Positions 23,817 to 35,089 of a DNA stretch of 64,000 nt are shown here, in pieces. Position 1 is the first letter of the stretch, and every line of letters begins with the position of its first letter. The stretch spans positions 1-64,000 of the forward strand of contig BDDD01003333.1 of NCBI GenBank assembly GCA_001972305.1, written 5' to 3'. This DNA is from Cephalotus follicularis (lineage: Eukaryota > Streptophyta > Magnoliopsida > Oxalidales > Cephalotaceae). The notes under the pieces were generated by a model that searched no databases, had not been told where the DNA came from, and worked only from the letters and a program-made list of their open reading frames with translations. The position numbers and the translations under genes are program-made.

Positions 23817-26611
23817 TGTAATACCCTGCTTGTTCGTATGTGCTTTACGGATACTTTATATATATATGTATGTCGTTTTCGGGCTTTTAATTTTGTTTGA
23901 TTTTAAAGTCCGGTTGCCCTCTATTTTGGGCTTATGTGATTTGGGCTGACTGATACCAGCCTAAATTTTTGAATATGTTAATGCAATGTTGGGTTCGGGT
24001 TTTTTTTTTTTTTATCAAAATTTTATTATATTAAAACAATTACTTTTTATTTTAAAATCCTTTTATTTGATTTGATTTGATTTGATTTGATTTTAATTAT
24101 TTTTCTTTTCCTTTTCCTTTTCTTTATTTTTCTTTCTTTCTTTCCTATTCTTCCCTCTCTTCTCCCGAAACTCCCTTTTCCTCCCTATCTCATCACACGG
24201 TTTTATCCCTTTTTCCTTATCAATCTCCTGAAAATCCTCTTGCTTCCCTTATCTATCGGATTTAGGTCTTCTAATTCCATTTAAAGAGTGATATTGCCTT
24301 TGTCATATGCTATTCTCTCCACTCTTGCAAGCAACTGCCAAAATTTTGCAAGCAAGAATCTGTCGTGTTCTTTGTACGTTTACGTCATCAACAATCAGGT
24401 TTGTGCCTTGTGAACTCAGCCCTTGATTGTTCTGTTTTAGTTATACTTCTTTTGACAAGCTTTGAGTTTGTATATTCGTTTTTCCCTCTCTTTTGTTTTC
24501 TTTTTTGTGTTCAGCCTTGCGATCATAGAATTGTGGTGTTTCTCATACGGTTTCTGTGTCCTTAACATCATTGCAGGTTACTAATCCTTGTTGTGATGAT
24601 ATGTTCCACATTGTTATTGGTTTTTTTTAATATGCATATAGGCTGATAAAGTTTTAATTCCAGCCTCTTGATTTCTGTCATTATGTTCCAGAATCTGTTA
24701 ATTAGTCATTGAACATTTGTTTATGTTGTATTTGGTATTAACAACTAAACATGGCTTATGACAGTAAAAATTGGATTAGAATTATATAGGCATGTGTGTA
24801 GAAGTAACATTGTTCTTCTTTGATATAGCCACTGGTCATAGGATCATGTTAATTTAGTGATCTTCTACTATCTAAATGTCATACAATGCCATATAATTAT
24901 GTTCATGAGTTCCTGGTATTATGGTATTTGTGTTTGGACAGCTTCTGCATAAGAATTGTTACAGTTCTGCTGTTCTATCATCCAGAACAGTCAGTTGTTC
25001 TTGTGGACAGTCGGCTGGATTGGATGGGTAGTTGACTGCCATATGAACACAGTCAACTGCCATGTGTTGTGTAGTTGACTACCTTGTTATGCACAGTCGA
25101 CTGGATCTATGTGACAGTCGACTGCCTGCATTCTGGTTTGTGTAGTCAGCTGGCCCTTGTGATTAGTCAACTGCCAAGCTTCCCCAGTCGGCTGGTGCTC
25201 TGTAACAGTCAGCTGTTTTGTCCAAAAAAGTGTTGTTTTCAGCTGTTTTGATTTGTTTGTTCCTCGAATCGATCCGGGTATTTTCCAAACACTGTTGTAA
25301 GTCTGTTTAATGTCTCTGATGTCTTCTTGGACCCTTATATGTATAGTTTTGGGTGTCTTTTAGATTGTTGTGCTTCAAAGGGAGTTGAGTGAACAATCTT
25401 TTCGTAAGAGTTTTGTGAACGCATAAGGTACGGATTTCTATCGTTCTTTGGCTATCTGATTATCGAACTAAAATCAGTTTTATTCTATGTTCTCGTTTTA
25501 TAGACTTGGTTATGTTTTATGGTATGTTTCGGAAAATAAAGTTGGTTTTTCACATTTTATGAATTTAAATGTTTTGACTTTATTTATATGATACGATTTG
25601 TTACGATTTGTTATGATCACCTCTTTATAGCGAAGTATAAATGGGTTGAAGATTTGGTTATGAAATGTACGTTATGATATCGTTTGTTAACGATTTTTGA
25701 ATATGTTTCGAAAAAGAATATTTATGTGTTTTTAAGTTGATTTTGATAAATCAATGTTTTCGAAATGATTGAATACTGAGTATTGTACCCACCTATGGGG
25801 CGTACCATAGGCATGTCGTAGGCCTGGCACGGGGACATGACACTTCCGTAGCGATGTGATTAGTCTATGCCCTCTCTGAATGTTATGAATAAATCCCATG
25901 AGGTGGATTTATGGATCCGTTATGTGATAGAGGCGTATGAATCGATTCTAGTATATGATATGTGATATGTGAGAATTGACTTGTGTAGTGCCGTACACTT
26001 CAATTTTAGTGGGCATGTGGAATTAGCGCCTCCCTTGCCAAATATATGTTATGTGATATGTATGTGGCTCAGTATGACTTATGAATCGTGATGTTTTGAA
26101 ATGTTTCGTAAATGTTTCGAAAGTTATATGGATTTTATGAAAGTACAAATGTGACTTTACGAATATTTAATTGTTTTTAATTGCTCAAGATTTCTTTTAT
26201 GAATTTTATTGAAATCTTACCGCTTTTAAAATTTATCGTTTACTGTTTTAATTCCCTTATCCGTACTGAGGTTTGCTCAGCCGCGTTTTTGTTTTCCATG
26301 CGGCAGGTTATCAGGAGCAGAGGGGGAATGTGTGAACGAGAGATGACTACCCTATATTTTGGATCCCTAGGAATGTGATCCCATTATGTTTTCTGTTTAT
26401 ATGGCCATGAGCAATAAGACACATATGTTTTAGTTTTGAACTGGAAAATGTTTAAGTTTTCAGAAATTGTTAAGTTTTTAAGTTTTCAGTTATGTTACGA
26501 CCGCCATGTTTTTGGCTAATAAGTTATGTTTATGTTCAGATATGTTATGTTATGTTTTGATAGATTCTGTATTATGACCTGTGACGACTCCCGCCGTCCG
26601 GGGGTGTTACA
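23817..26611 (+). repeat. E4 3' LTR (2,795 bp)
   Basis: It has the same ends as the 5' LTR and matches it throughout. Its palindrome array (24988-25215) has eleven copies, one fewer than the 5' LTR, and more of them show GTCAAC or GTTGAC cores. Confidence 0.93.
24988..25215. repeat. GTCGAC-core palindrome array, CAG flavour (E4 3' LTR)
   Basis: Eleven copies align one-to-one with the 5' LTR array apart from a 20-bp unit present only there. Variants include CAGTCGGCTGG, AGTTGACTGCC and CAGTCAACTGCC. Confidence 0.85.
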
Positions 26612-26819
26612 GTTATGTTCATACCATTTATATTATGCATGAATTGTTACTATTTTTGGATGAATTGGGATTGTTGGATTGTTGATATGGCTGCTGTGAT
26701 ATGTAAAGTAACCATGAATGTGTAATCTGAATGATAATTGAACTGGATTGGCATGTTAATTGGATTATTTTTCCCCTGGTTTTGGTTAAAACAAAGATAA
26801 TGGTGTTAGTGGACTGTCT

Positions 26820-27230
26820 AAGCGTCGACGCTCACGTTAAGCGTCGATGCCTTAATGTGTAAAAGGCAGAAGACGTTGACGCCCAAGGAAAGCGTTGGTG
26901 CCATATACTAACAACTGCATAAATGTTATATTGCTTGTAGGTTGCATGTAATGATCACTTAAGAATTGTTTGAATTGTTGTTGGAATGATAAACTGGCTA
27001 CATGTATGAGTACTATGTGGTGGGTACTACGCCTAGAAGGAACATTTGCGGGACTACAAACGAGTTGGGGGGTTGGATTTCTCCCTGGAATGGAAACTGC
27101 TGTAGTGATATCTTCTGGTATCACAAAAGGGTTGACGCCTTTGGTAAAGCGTCGACGCCTTTGGTTCTGCTACCCCTGGGTTTGAATGCGCGAAACGTCG
27201 ACGCCCAGTGGATAAGCGTCGATGCTTATG
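26820..27230. repeat. GTCGAC-core palindrome array, GCG flavour (S1, second part)
   Basis: Copies include AAGCGTCGACGCTC, AAGCGTCGATGCC, AAAGCGTCGACGCC and AACGTCGACGCCC, clustered at 26820-26910 and 27130-27230. Confidence 0.75.
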
Positions 27231-27953
27231 CCCCTGGTTTGGATAGTTTGACCCGAATTGGGCCCGTTAACTCTGAAATGACCTTAGATATGACTCTAGG
27301 CATGTTTGAGCATATGATTGCATAGCATTCGCATTGCTTTGAATCTGAATTGTGGATTGTTGGTTGAATTGGATTGTTACTTGCTTTAAAAATGAATTAC
27401 CATTTTTAGGGAGTTGCACTCATGATTCAAATCATTATTTTCTATAAAAGGCTATGTTCAAACGAAATGTAGTTTTAAAATGGGATTGATGCATGTTTGA
27501 ATAAACATGCCTTTTAAAAGGTTTGTAACATACTGCCAAATATATATGTTTTCGAGTATTTACATTTATAAATGACTTGAATTGGATTGTGTTTAGCTTG
27601 TACTTGTAGTCGCATGGTGGAGGTTGCCATGGACGGCTAATGGAGGGTTTCTCTCTAGGTGCCAGGAGTTGGCTAGAGTTACCCACAGCGGATTGGTTAC
27701 TTAGCTGGGCGCTGGTAACATTGGGTTGTGCCCTGCTCCGCCTTGTCCGGGAGTCGGGATGGGAGTGAGGAGTACAGCATTTGGGCCAGGAGTTGGCGAT
27801 GTCTTCGTAGCTTGTCTGCATATTGGATTGTTGTGGTGGTTGTCCACCGTACTTTTGGTCTACTTGTTTTGTATCGTTAATGGATGATGTTTTATATCAC
27901 GCTCCGTTTGAGGGCAATCGACGATGATGTTGGGTTTTGACATAAACACTTTA

Positions 27954-27981
27954 GTATCACGTAGTATGGGATGCGTGATAC
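27954..27981 (+). other. Conserved LTR hairpin (S1)
   Basis: Arm GTATCACG, loop TAGTATGGGATG, arm CGTGATAC: eight perfect base pairs around a 12-nt loop, 157 bp from the LTR end. The same loop with different but equally paired arms occurs in S2, S3 and the LTR of E8. Confidence 0.8.
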
Positions 27982-28146
27982 GCCTTTTAATTCAGCTTAT
28001 TTACATGATGCTTCCGCAAGTTTTAAATTTATCGTGAAATTGCATGAACTGGATAATGTTGTTGATTGCTTTTACCACTTAAATGTTGTTAAATGGGAAC
28101 GAGGTGTGACATCTCCAAAGAAAACACAAGGAAACTAAACCGGTCT

Positions 28147-28157
28147 CTCTGATACAA
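28147..28157 (-). promoter_or_regulatory. E3 primer binding site, tRNA-iMet-like
   Basis: On the minus strand the sequence reads TTGTATCAGAG, close to TGGTATCAGAG, a few bases from the E3 5' LTR that starts (plus view) at 28163. It is separated from its gag by S1 and E4. Confidence 0.6.
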
Positions 28158-29002
28158 AAAGATGATATGCTGTGTTCCCGACCACCCCCGCCGGAGGACG
28201 GCAGCGCCGGGAGGAAGGATCCTCTACCCGGATCCCTAACCTCGGTCACCAAAGTACCAACATTAAAAGCCTAACAATCAGGGCCATGAGAGCAGACGTG
28301 GAAACACGTTGCAAAGGAGAACCAGGCTCTCCAAACGACCATGCACTCTAAAGCATTAAAACAAGCAACGCCCGAGCACAAAAAACGACAACGTATAAAT
28401 ACACCTTAAGCATGGGATCAACTCTAAGGCCCGGGGATAACACCTTGGAGAGGACAACAACCCGAGGTCCCCCAAACGTCAAATTACACCAAGGTGATGA
28501 AATCTCACAACGTCCGAGCACTCAAAGGATGCACATGGTTTCATACATCAAAACATCTCAAGGAACTTTGTTGGTCAGGAGTCAGGAGGTCGGGCAAAAC
28601 TAAGGAAAAACTCAAACTCTTTACTAACGTCTGCGAGCTACGTCCGAGGACAAACTCCTGTGGACGCCACCAAACTTAGACTCTATGGTCAAACTAACCT
28701 GAGCTAAAAGGTCAACTTAAGGTCTGCCTAGTCTCTGAACCTCATCAACCCTTCCTCAGCACCTCAGCGCCAGGCCAACAGTTCCCCAAAGATCCGAGAA
28801 GGATCTCCTATGATCTCACATAAGGCATGTGTAATGACCGCAAATTCAATTAATGTATATTGATTTCCATGTTTAAAATAAATATACATTTTAATTGAAT
28901 TATCTGCCTGGTTATCATAATTTTGTAATTGGTAATTGCTTGGGACGGATGGAGAGGCAATTGGTGAAAACCGAACTTAAGAAACCCTAAAAACAACCTT
29001 GA

Positions 29003-29095
29003 CAGCCGACTGTCACAGGGGAACAGTCGACTGTCTGAGTCGTGCTGTGGACAGTCGCCTGCCAATGGTTCCAGTCGACTGGAAATTCGACAGAA
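29003..29095. repeat. GTCGAC-core palindrome array, CAG flavour (S2, first)
   Basis: Four sites: CAGCCGACTGTC, CAGTCGACTGTC, CAGTCGCCTGCC and CAGTCGACTGG. A second cluster of four is at 30268-30345. Confidence 0.75.
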
Positions 29096-30267
29096 CATGT
29101 GTCTGTGCAGGTGTTAAACTGAGCTTGAGCGTGGCATGCTTAATGACAGGTGTCGTGGGCATGCACAAACGGCCAAGACATGCAGAGATAACCCTTGCAT
29201 GTGCTCTGCAAGCCACAAACCTGCAACCTGCAAAAATCAAAGAGAGAAAGGTGAGTAATGACAAGGAAAAGAAGCATGCATGTGAGAGAGAGAGAAGGAA
29301 GTAAGGAGGCTAAGTAAATGCTCTGGAGAATTCAAAGGTTTCTAACCTTTATATCAGCTGTCCAAAGGCTGAACCTGAGTGTTGGAAACCACTGAATTGA
29401 AGGGAATTGCTTGAAGATTGGAGGAGCTTGAATGTGGAGGGTTTAGAGCTCAAGGAGGAACTTGGAAGCTTGGGCTTCTCCTGGTAAGTTCCAAATCCGA
29501 ACCCTCTGATATGTGTTGATAAGGTAACTATAAGGATGTTAATTTTCTGTTAACATGGTTAAGTTAACAAGATTCTAGAATTGAAATGGAAATTGTAAAT
29601 GGATCAAGCGGAATGTGGCTATAACCTCTAGATTTGATTATAATTCATGTTAAGGTCATGATATGTACTGGTTTTTCCTAAATGTAATATACATCTTCTG
29701 TTAATGGTAAAGGATTAACAAGTCTAGAATGGAATTGGAAGGGGAATATGGGAGTAAGAACATGGACATGAAGCTTTGATGATTATATGACTCTAATTTG
29801 AATTGAACCTATTGGTTAGTTGTATATTACCTCCTGATTCTCTTAGATGTATATATTCATCCTCTGTCAACACATTAATCCGGAATTAAAAGATGCTTGA
29901 CATAGAGTTTAAAGAGAAACGGCAATGGATGTTAAGACTTAAAGGATTGGTTATAAGCTACTATAAAAGTAGTAATTGTAGCTTTGTAATCTAGTTGAAC
30001 TCCCTGTGCTAATGCATGTGTCCATAAACATGCATGCATTGATTGAACCTGCTGAATTGAAGATTGTTGGTGTAAAAGTGACTTGGAAGCTTAAAGAGAT
30101 AGATCACTCAATTGATCTTGGGATAGCAAATTGAGGTAGGGGTAGTGTTATGTTTTGGAAGATATGACCATGCATTACATGTATGTTAATTTCTACTTCC
30201 ATTGAATTGATTTGGCATTGAATTGCACTATACATAAACTGTTCTGCCTGCATTTCTGGGCAAAAAC

Positions 30268-30345
30268 AGTCGACTACCATTGAAAGCAGTCGACTACTCA
30301 ACCCAACAGTCGGCTGGTTCTTGAGGGCAGTCGACTGTTCTGGAC
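30268..30345. repeat. GTCGAC-core palindrome array, CAG flavour (S2, second)
   Basis: Four sites: CAGTCGACTACC, CAGTCGACTACTC, CAGTCGGCTGG and CAGTCGACTG, spaced about 19-23 bp. Confidence 0.8.
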
Positions 30346-31329
30346 AGAAATTGCATATCATCAATTGAATTGTTACTGTTTTACATTGCTACTGAATTAT
30401 ATATGATACCATCATATAATAGATACTGTTCGATGTTATTTAAAATCATTATTACTGATATTTCACTGATCGAACGAATTATGTGCTATGTGCACAAATT
30501 GTGGTTAAACACCATTTTCCAATGAGAACTATTATTTATAAGGAACTACTGTTATTACCTACTGTTGCTCCGATTCGGAAATCACTACTGTATTGATATC
30601 GTTTCCTCACATGAGATGTACGATTACTGAAATGATATGTTTCTAAAGAAAACACATTGATATTGCATATTGATTATATATGTAATATTATTACTGATTG
30701 TACTGATTGAATTGATTGTCTATGTTTACTGCCGTAGTCGAGTGATGGCAGAGGTCACTGACTACGGAGGTGATCCTGTGTGCCAGGAGTTGGCCAGGGC
30801 ACCCACCATACTGATCTGCATTGCAGACCATGTACTGTTACCTGCCCGCTAAATGCCGGCAGCACTGTTACCTTCTATCATCAGCGGAGTTGGGGTGATA
30901 GCTAGGTGGTTCGACGTAGGCTAGGGGTTAGTGACGTCTTGAGCCCAATACTAGTCTTCGGACGAACCACTGGACTGAATTGATTGTACCCTTGTGCGGT
31001 ATGCTTGCATATGGATTGTTTATGGCCACTTGGCATGATTGCTTCTATATATCGGCCCATCGAAATGTTATTTTTATATAAACTGTCATACATATTGCAT
31101 TCATATATTCCTCAGCATACTTTATCTTCCTACTTAGTCAAGTGAGGACAACGGCTAACCCCCCTACAGTTTCGGATTAAGCGAAGACTGGGAGTTGCGG
31201 CTGAAGCTTGGAGAGCTTCTACTTTTATCGTTTTAAGGTTGTTGTACTTCTTTTGATGTATTGTAATGTAATGAACGAATCATACCTCGTTATGTTGTTT
31301 TCCTTATGTTAAGGATAATTTTGACTTGT

Positions 31330-31357
31330 ACCGCACGTAGTATGGGATGCGTGCGGT
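31330..31357 (+). other. Conserved LTR hairpin (S2)
   Basis: Arm ACCGCACG, loop TAGTATGGGATG, arm CGTGCGGT: eight perfect pairs, 180 bp from the LTR end. Confidence 0.8.
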
Positions 31358-33811
31358 CGGCTTGAAATTTTATATATTCCGGCTTATTGACTGCTTCCGC
31401 ATATTGTTATATATTTTTTTTATCGAATGAGATGCTGAAATGTATGTTTAATACTGATATCACCTTATATGCTCGTCTTAACGAAAGAATTGAAATAACG
31501 GGGTGTGACAGCATGGGTTGAGGAGGCCTACTCCACTACCAAAGTCAAGACTCCCAAGCACACACTGGTCATCTCGACATTTACACACTTAGAGAACAAC
31601 ATCACATCTATCAGAGGAAGATCACATGACATATATAAGCATATAAAATCATCAAGTAAAACCATACATGATCCTCAGACAAAATACCTCAAAAATACCG
31701 AGGACTCTCATTCTCCAAGATTCATATACATAAATGACAAAAAGAGGTTACAGATCTTAACATCATAAAATCTATACAAAAACCTCCCAAGAATGCCCCA
31801 GAATGCATGAAGGTTGGGCATGGCCGAGGAGCCATCCTAAGGTGCTTGCGTCAGACGTCTACCTCTGTTGACATGCTTTCTCTTAGTGGATCTCAAGAAC
31901 TCTACGACCCTGCTTCCTCTGCATACAAAACTGAGAGGGGATTAGTCAAACTGACTAGTGAGTAAGATCAAGAAACTTCCCGAGCAACCCACAACCCCTG
32001 GTTGCTATGAACAAGGCAACGTGCCAAGCCCCAACTGGGCCTAGGACACCACATATCCACTACTCAACAAGAACAAGGCAGAGGTGAATATGTACATAAA
32101 TATCAGTAACAAAAGAGAGTTTGAGGAGACGACAGAGCTACCAAACCCAATGACTAACCTCAAGGAAAGATAATAACAACTTATAACAAATATGCCGAGG
32201 ATCCAAGGATCCACAAAATGATCAAGACTCTAAGGATCAACAATTATCAAGAGGACTATTGGTACTGTAATCAATCACATGCACACATCATACTCACACA
32301 TTTCCATAGCCGGAACCACCTCGGCAAACACAAGTATCAGCTTCGTTGAAATCCATCAATGAGGTCATGGGCTACAGGACTGTACACATCCCTCATATAC
32401 GCATATAGATACCCACTTCTAGAGCACCGTATGAACATCGGTGCAAGGGCTACGCAAGCACACCTTTGTCGGCAATCACACATTGGCACACCTCAGTACA
32501 TGAACATCGATCAAGGGGCTACTCAAGCACACCCTCGTCGACAATCATGAGTTCAATACTACACCATATGAACATCAATCGAGGAGCTACCTCATCGGCA
32601 ATCATATAGCGCTAATATCGTCCAAGGGGCCCGCGAATAATCGCTTGGCTCCACCCTTGTAAAAGTGACAGAGGAGAACTTTGACTCAGAGGTAAGTGTA
32701 TCACCACTTAAACCATCTCAGGTTGGCAATCTCGTGTCCGAGGACTTCATCATGTCTTGACTAAAGAAGTAGCGATCCTCAGCTGCTCCCACACATCATT
32801 CCGTCATAGAACAACGAATTGAGCAGATCCGGGTATGGAACCCAGGCACAGTCACACCCAACAATTCATCATAGACAATGGCACTGCTGGATGGAATTGG
32901 GATCAAACGCCCACTCCTCTACCAGCCATAATGAGTCTCATTCACATCCAAACACTAGTGACCAGTATCCAAGGAAACAACAACACATGATATCAAGAAA
33001 AGCATGAATACTCAATAACAGGGGGAACATATCAACCCAATACATCAAGCAACTCTGCTCAGAAACAGTATTCACATGCAATAAATAACAAGACCACAGG
33101 AGAAGAATCCTGGTCAAAGATAATATCATGGAAAGGCATATAAATAATAGACTCTCAATTATGAATTGATAGAAAAGGAAAACATCCTACTCACTAGTAT
33201 CCGCAGTCCCCTGCTAGCTTCCCTGCTGTGCGGACTCCATGCCTGGATCCTCCTCTACAAGATCAACACACAATAGCTTAGCTATATCAAACCTACAAAC
33301 GTTCGAGGAGCATGCATGAACCACACACACATGCCTAAGAACTACAACGAAGCTCTTCCTCGGCCTCACAACCATTACTCTACCATCGAAGCTTCACACC
33401 ATAACCAAGCTGAGGAGAACACTCACATGTTAAACACATAGACTAGTAAGGCAGCTCCAACCTCAGATGATGAACGAAGCTTCATGGGAAACGAAGAAGA
33501 AGAACGAATAAAGAAGAAGAAGGAAATCTTCAGCAACTATTCTTCCAACATAAACTGAGAGGTGATCTAACAACCCACTCACATTAGCCAAAGTTACCTA
33601 CTACCAAGCTTCCACGACAAGCTTCACACACTTCCCAAGGCACACACAAAAATATCTTCCCTCTTCACTTCCTTCGCATAACACATATACAACATATGCC
33701 CAATGGGCCTTAAGCCACCGAGGCCCAAAACCGAACCCAAGCCAAGGAAAAGAAAAGTTTTCCCCCAAGGCCCAAACATCAATTTATCCAAAATTAATGC
33801 GGGTCGTTACA

Positions 33812-34050
33812 GTTTATCAATTTTTATCATCATGAATTGGGAACGTGGTTTCATTTCAGAATATGTTGGTGAAATAGTTTTCTCTAATTCATCTGTTATT
33901 TCTTCCTGAGTATAAATTGCTTTTGAAATATTAGACTGGTTTGAAATTTCAAAAAGCCTAGTTTTAGTATCGTAATAATTTGTTTTTTTTTATTATTCAA
34001 ATTTTATACTAGAAGTGGATGATCTGTAAGGATGATAATTTTCATCCTCA
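33812..34050 (-). pseudogene. Pararetrovirus movement protein, upstream piece
   Basis: Minus-strand translation gives YTQEEITDELEKTISPTYSE and a KPRSQFMMIKIDK stretch, preceded by a TRLFEISNQSNISKA block, resembling the N-terminal part of pararetrovirus movement proteins. The remainder is beyond E3 at 7108-7385. The start of the gene is not clear. It is a fossil with several breaks. Confidence 0.6.
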
Positions 34051-34463
34051 TAGAATTATTTAAACCAACTACAATAAATATTTCTTTTAAATAAATAGTG
34101 CAAAAAAATCAAATGGAGCAACATTAATATTCCGTACAAAAATGGCCAAATGTGCAACTAAGGATTCAAATGACGGAATCTCAAGCTTGACAAAAAGAAC
34201 TTCATTTAAATGGTTCATATCCAAATTGTATAATAGCTAGAAATATTTCTTTAAAATCCATTTGATTAGTACTCCATTTAATTGAACCCTGAATCCTTAA
34301 TGATACATTTAAATGATTGTTCAAGAATCCATTTGATTATGTTCTTCAGATTTATCTAGCTAATATTTATTTAATTTGTTCTCAAATGACAAAATTGATA
34401 TGCCATTATCGGAATTCAATGATCCCCATAAAGTGTTAATGGATATGTTACCTGGTTTTGGAA

Positions 34464-34570
34464 AATTCAATGAATAGTAGTCAAAAAATTCAATCAATAG
34501 TGATAAAAAAATTCAATGAATAGTGCCAGAAAATTCAATGAATAGTACCAAAAATTCAATGAATAGTGAT
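34464..34570. repeat. Five-copy ~22-bp repeat in the viral leader
   Basis: TTCAATGAATAGT or one-base variants occur near 34466, 34489, 34512, 34533 and 34555. Confidence 0.85.
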
Positions 34571-34940
34571 CAAAATAGTAAAATTTATTGAAATAGTAAA
34601 ATAAAACAAACAGATTCCACTCAGTCAGGGGGTAGAACCGACTATATCGATGGAACCGTTAAGCAAGACAATTTATAGTGCTAAGAACTTAAAGAGAAAG
34701 TAAAGAAGCACTTACAATTCAAAGCGCCCATATATAAAATTGTAAGAAAGTTTTATTAATTTGATAAGTGTTTACAGTCTCTGATAATGGTTTACAACTG
34801 GGAATATAGTAGTCGGACTGGTTACCGGAATAGTACAATAAAGCTTGGAGATTATGCGAAGATTACACAAGTTTCTCTCTCTAGAACTTGGGAGTCTTTC
34901 TCTCTCTAAAACTTCTGCTGAAAAATGAAGAATGGCTTCT

Positions 34941-34950
34941 TCATATATAG
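34941..34950 (-). promoter_or_regulatory. Pararetrovirus TATA box
   Basis: CTATATATGA on the minus strand is followed by an AG- and CT-rich leader start and, about 190 nt later, AATAAA. It is the probable promoter for the pregenomic RNA. Confidence 0.65.
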
Positions 34951-34967
34951 GTTGTATGCATAGTGCG

Positions 34968-35070
34968 GTTACTGTTGATGAACAATATCTTGTCTAGTGG
35001 CTGAGTGGTTTTACTGTTGATGAACAGTTACTTGTCTGGCGACACTGCGGTTACTGTTCATGAATAGTAT
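34968..35070. repeat. Three-copy palindromic repeat upstream of the viral TATA box
   Basis: TTACTGTTGATGAACAGTTA and close variants occur at about 34969, 35010 and 35050, period ~41 bp. Each is a near-palindrome (ACTGTT...AACAGT). The position, 20-120 bp upstream of the TATA box on the minus strand, suggests an enhancer. Confidence 0.75.
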
Positions 35071-35089
35071 TTTGCCGGTTGAATGGTTA

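Larger units (their letters stand above)
16234..26611 (+). mobile_element. E4: chromovirus-type Ty3/gypsy element, all parts present (10.4 kb)
   Basis: The 5' LTR is 16234-19051, the tRNA-iMet primer site 19057-19068, gag-pol with chromodomain 19220-23764, the polypurine tract about 23804-23816 and the 3' LTR 23817-26611. A perfect target duplication is present. Structure and size fit the Tekay/Del lineage. The first ~190 bp of the two LTRs differ at about seven sites by eye (3-4%). At commonly assumed plant LTR rates that is one to two million years, which is an inference. All domains are present, but the reading frame has about six breaks. Confidence 0.95.
15227..28111 (+). mobile_element. 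S1: solo gypsy LTR, split by E4
   Basis: A single LTR runs from TGTAATGCCCGAG (15227) to GAGGTGTGACA (28111), about 2.5 kb once E4 (16234-26611) and one duplicated 5-bp site are set aside. Perfect 5-bp target duplications and no internal domain mark it as a solo LTR, which normally arises by recombination between the two LTRs of a full element. It holds GCG-flavour palindromes at 15432-15590 and 26820-27230, paired GCCAGGAG blocks near 27661 and 27785, and the terminal hairpin at 27954-27981. The small ORFs at 15317-16173 and 27002-27821 look like chance. Confidence 0.88.
28830..31510 (+). mobile_element. S2: solo gypsy LTR (2,681 bp)
   Basis: It starts TGTAATGACCGCAAATTC and ends GGGGTGTGACA, with perfect target duplications gcatg at 28825-28829 and 31511-31515. 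No internal domain is present. CAG-flavour palindromes lie at 29003-29095 and 30268-30345; the GCCAGGAG block is near 30782 and the conserved hairpin at 31330-31357. S3 is another copy of the family in the opposite orientation. It appears complete as an LTR. Confidence 0.9.
7386..33811 (-). mobile_element. E3: chromovirus-type Ty3/gypsy element, minus strand, with nested insertions
   Basis: The 3' LTR is 7386-10371, the polypurine tract 10372-10389, pol and gag 10390-15145, the leader and primer site resume at 28117-28157, and the 5' LTR is 28163-33811. Inside lie solo LTR S1 (15227-28111, itself holding E4) and solo LTR S2 (28830-31510). Without these the element is about 10.8 kb. A chromodomain at the pol C-terminus and a tRNA-iMet-like primer site suggest the Tekay/Del lineage. 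The two LTRs differ by roughly 8-10% in a ~130-bp stretch compared by eye, so it is older than E4. It is broken, with roughly ten or more breaks. Confidence 0.9.
28163..33811 (-). repeat. E3 5' LTR, split by solo LTR S2
   Basis: The pieces 28163-28829 and 31516-33811 together match the 3' LTR (7386-10371) from end to end, finishing in GCGGGTCGTTACA and followed by target duplication gttta (33812-33816). The three-unit 68-bp repeat is kept at 32431-32615. The recurring small ORFs here are shared repeat sequence. Confidence 0.9.
34051..35089 (-). promoter_or_regulatory. Pararetrovirus intergenic region: promoter and leader
   Basis: This non-coding kilobase lies between the end of the C-terminal ORF and the movement protein. 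On the minus strand it has, in order, three 16-20 bp repeats (34968-35070), a TATA box (34941-34950), a leader with an AATAAA signal at 34752-34757, and a five-copy short repeat (34464-34570). The layout of TATA box, then nearby AATAAA, then long leader matches the pregenomic RNA promoter of plant pararetroviruses. Confidence 0.7.

Noticed and set aside
27002-27821. ORFs of 107 and 128 codons
   Set aside because: Inside S1, over the palindrome array and the GCCAGGAG blocks; LTR sequence, not a gene.
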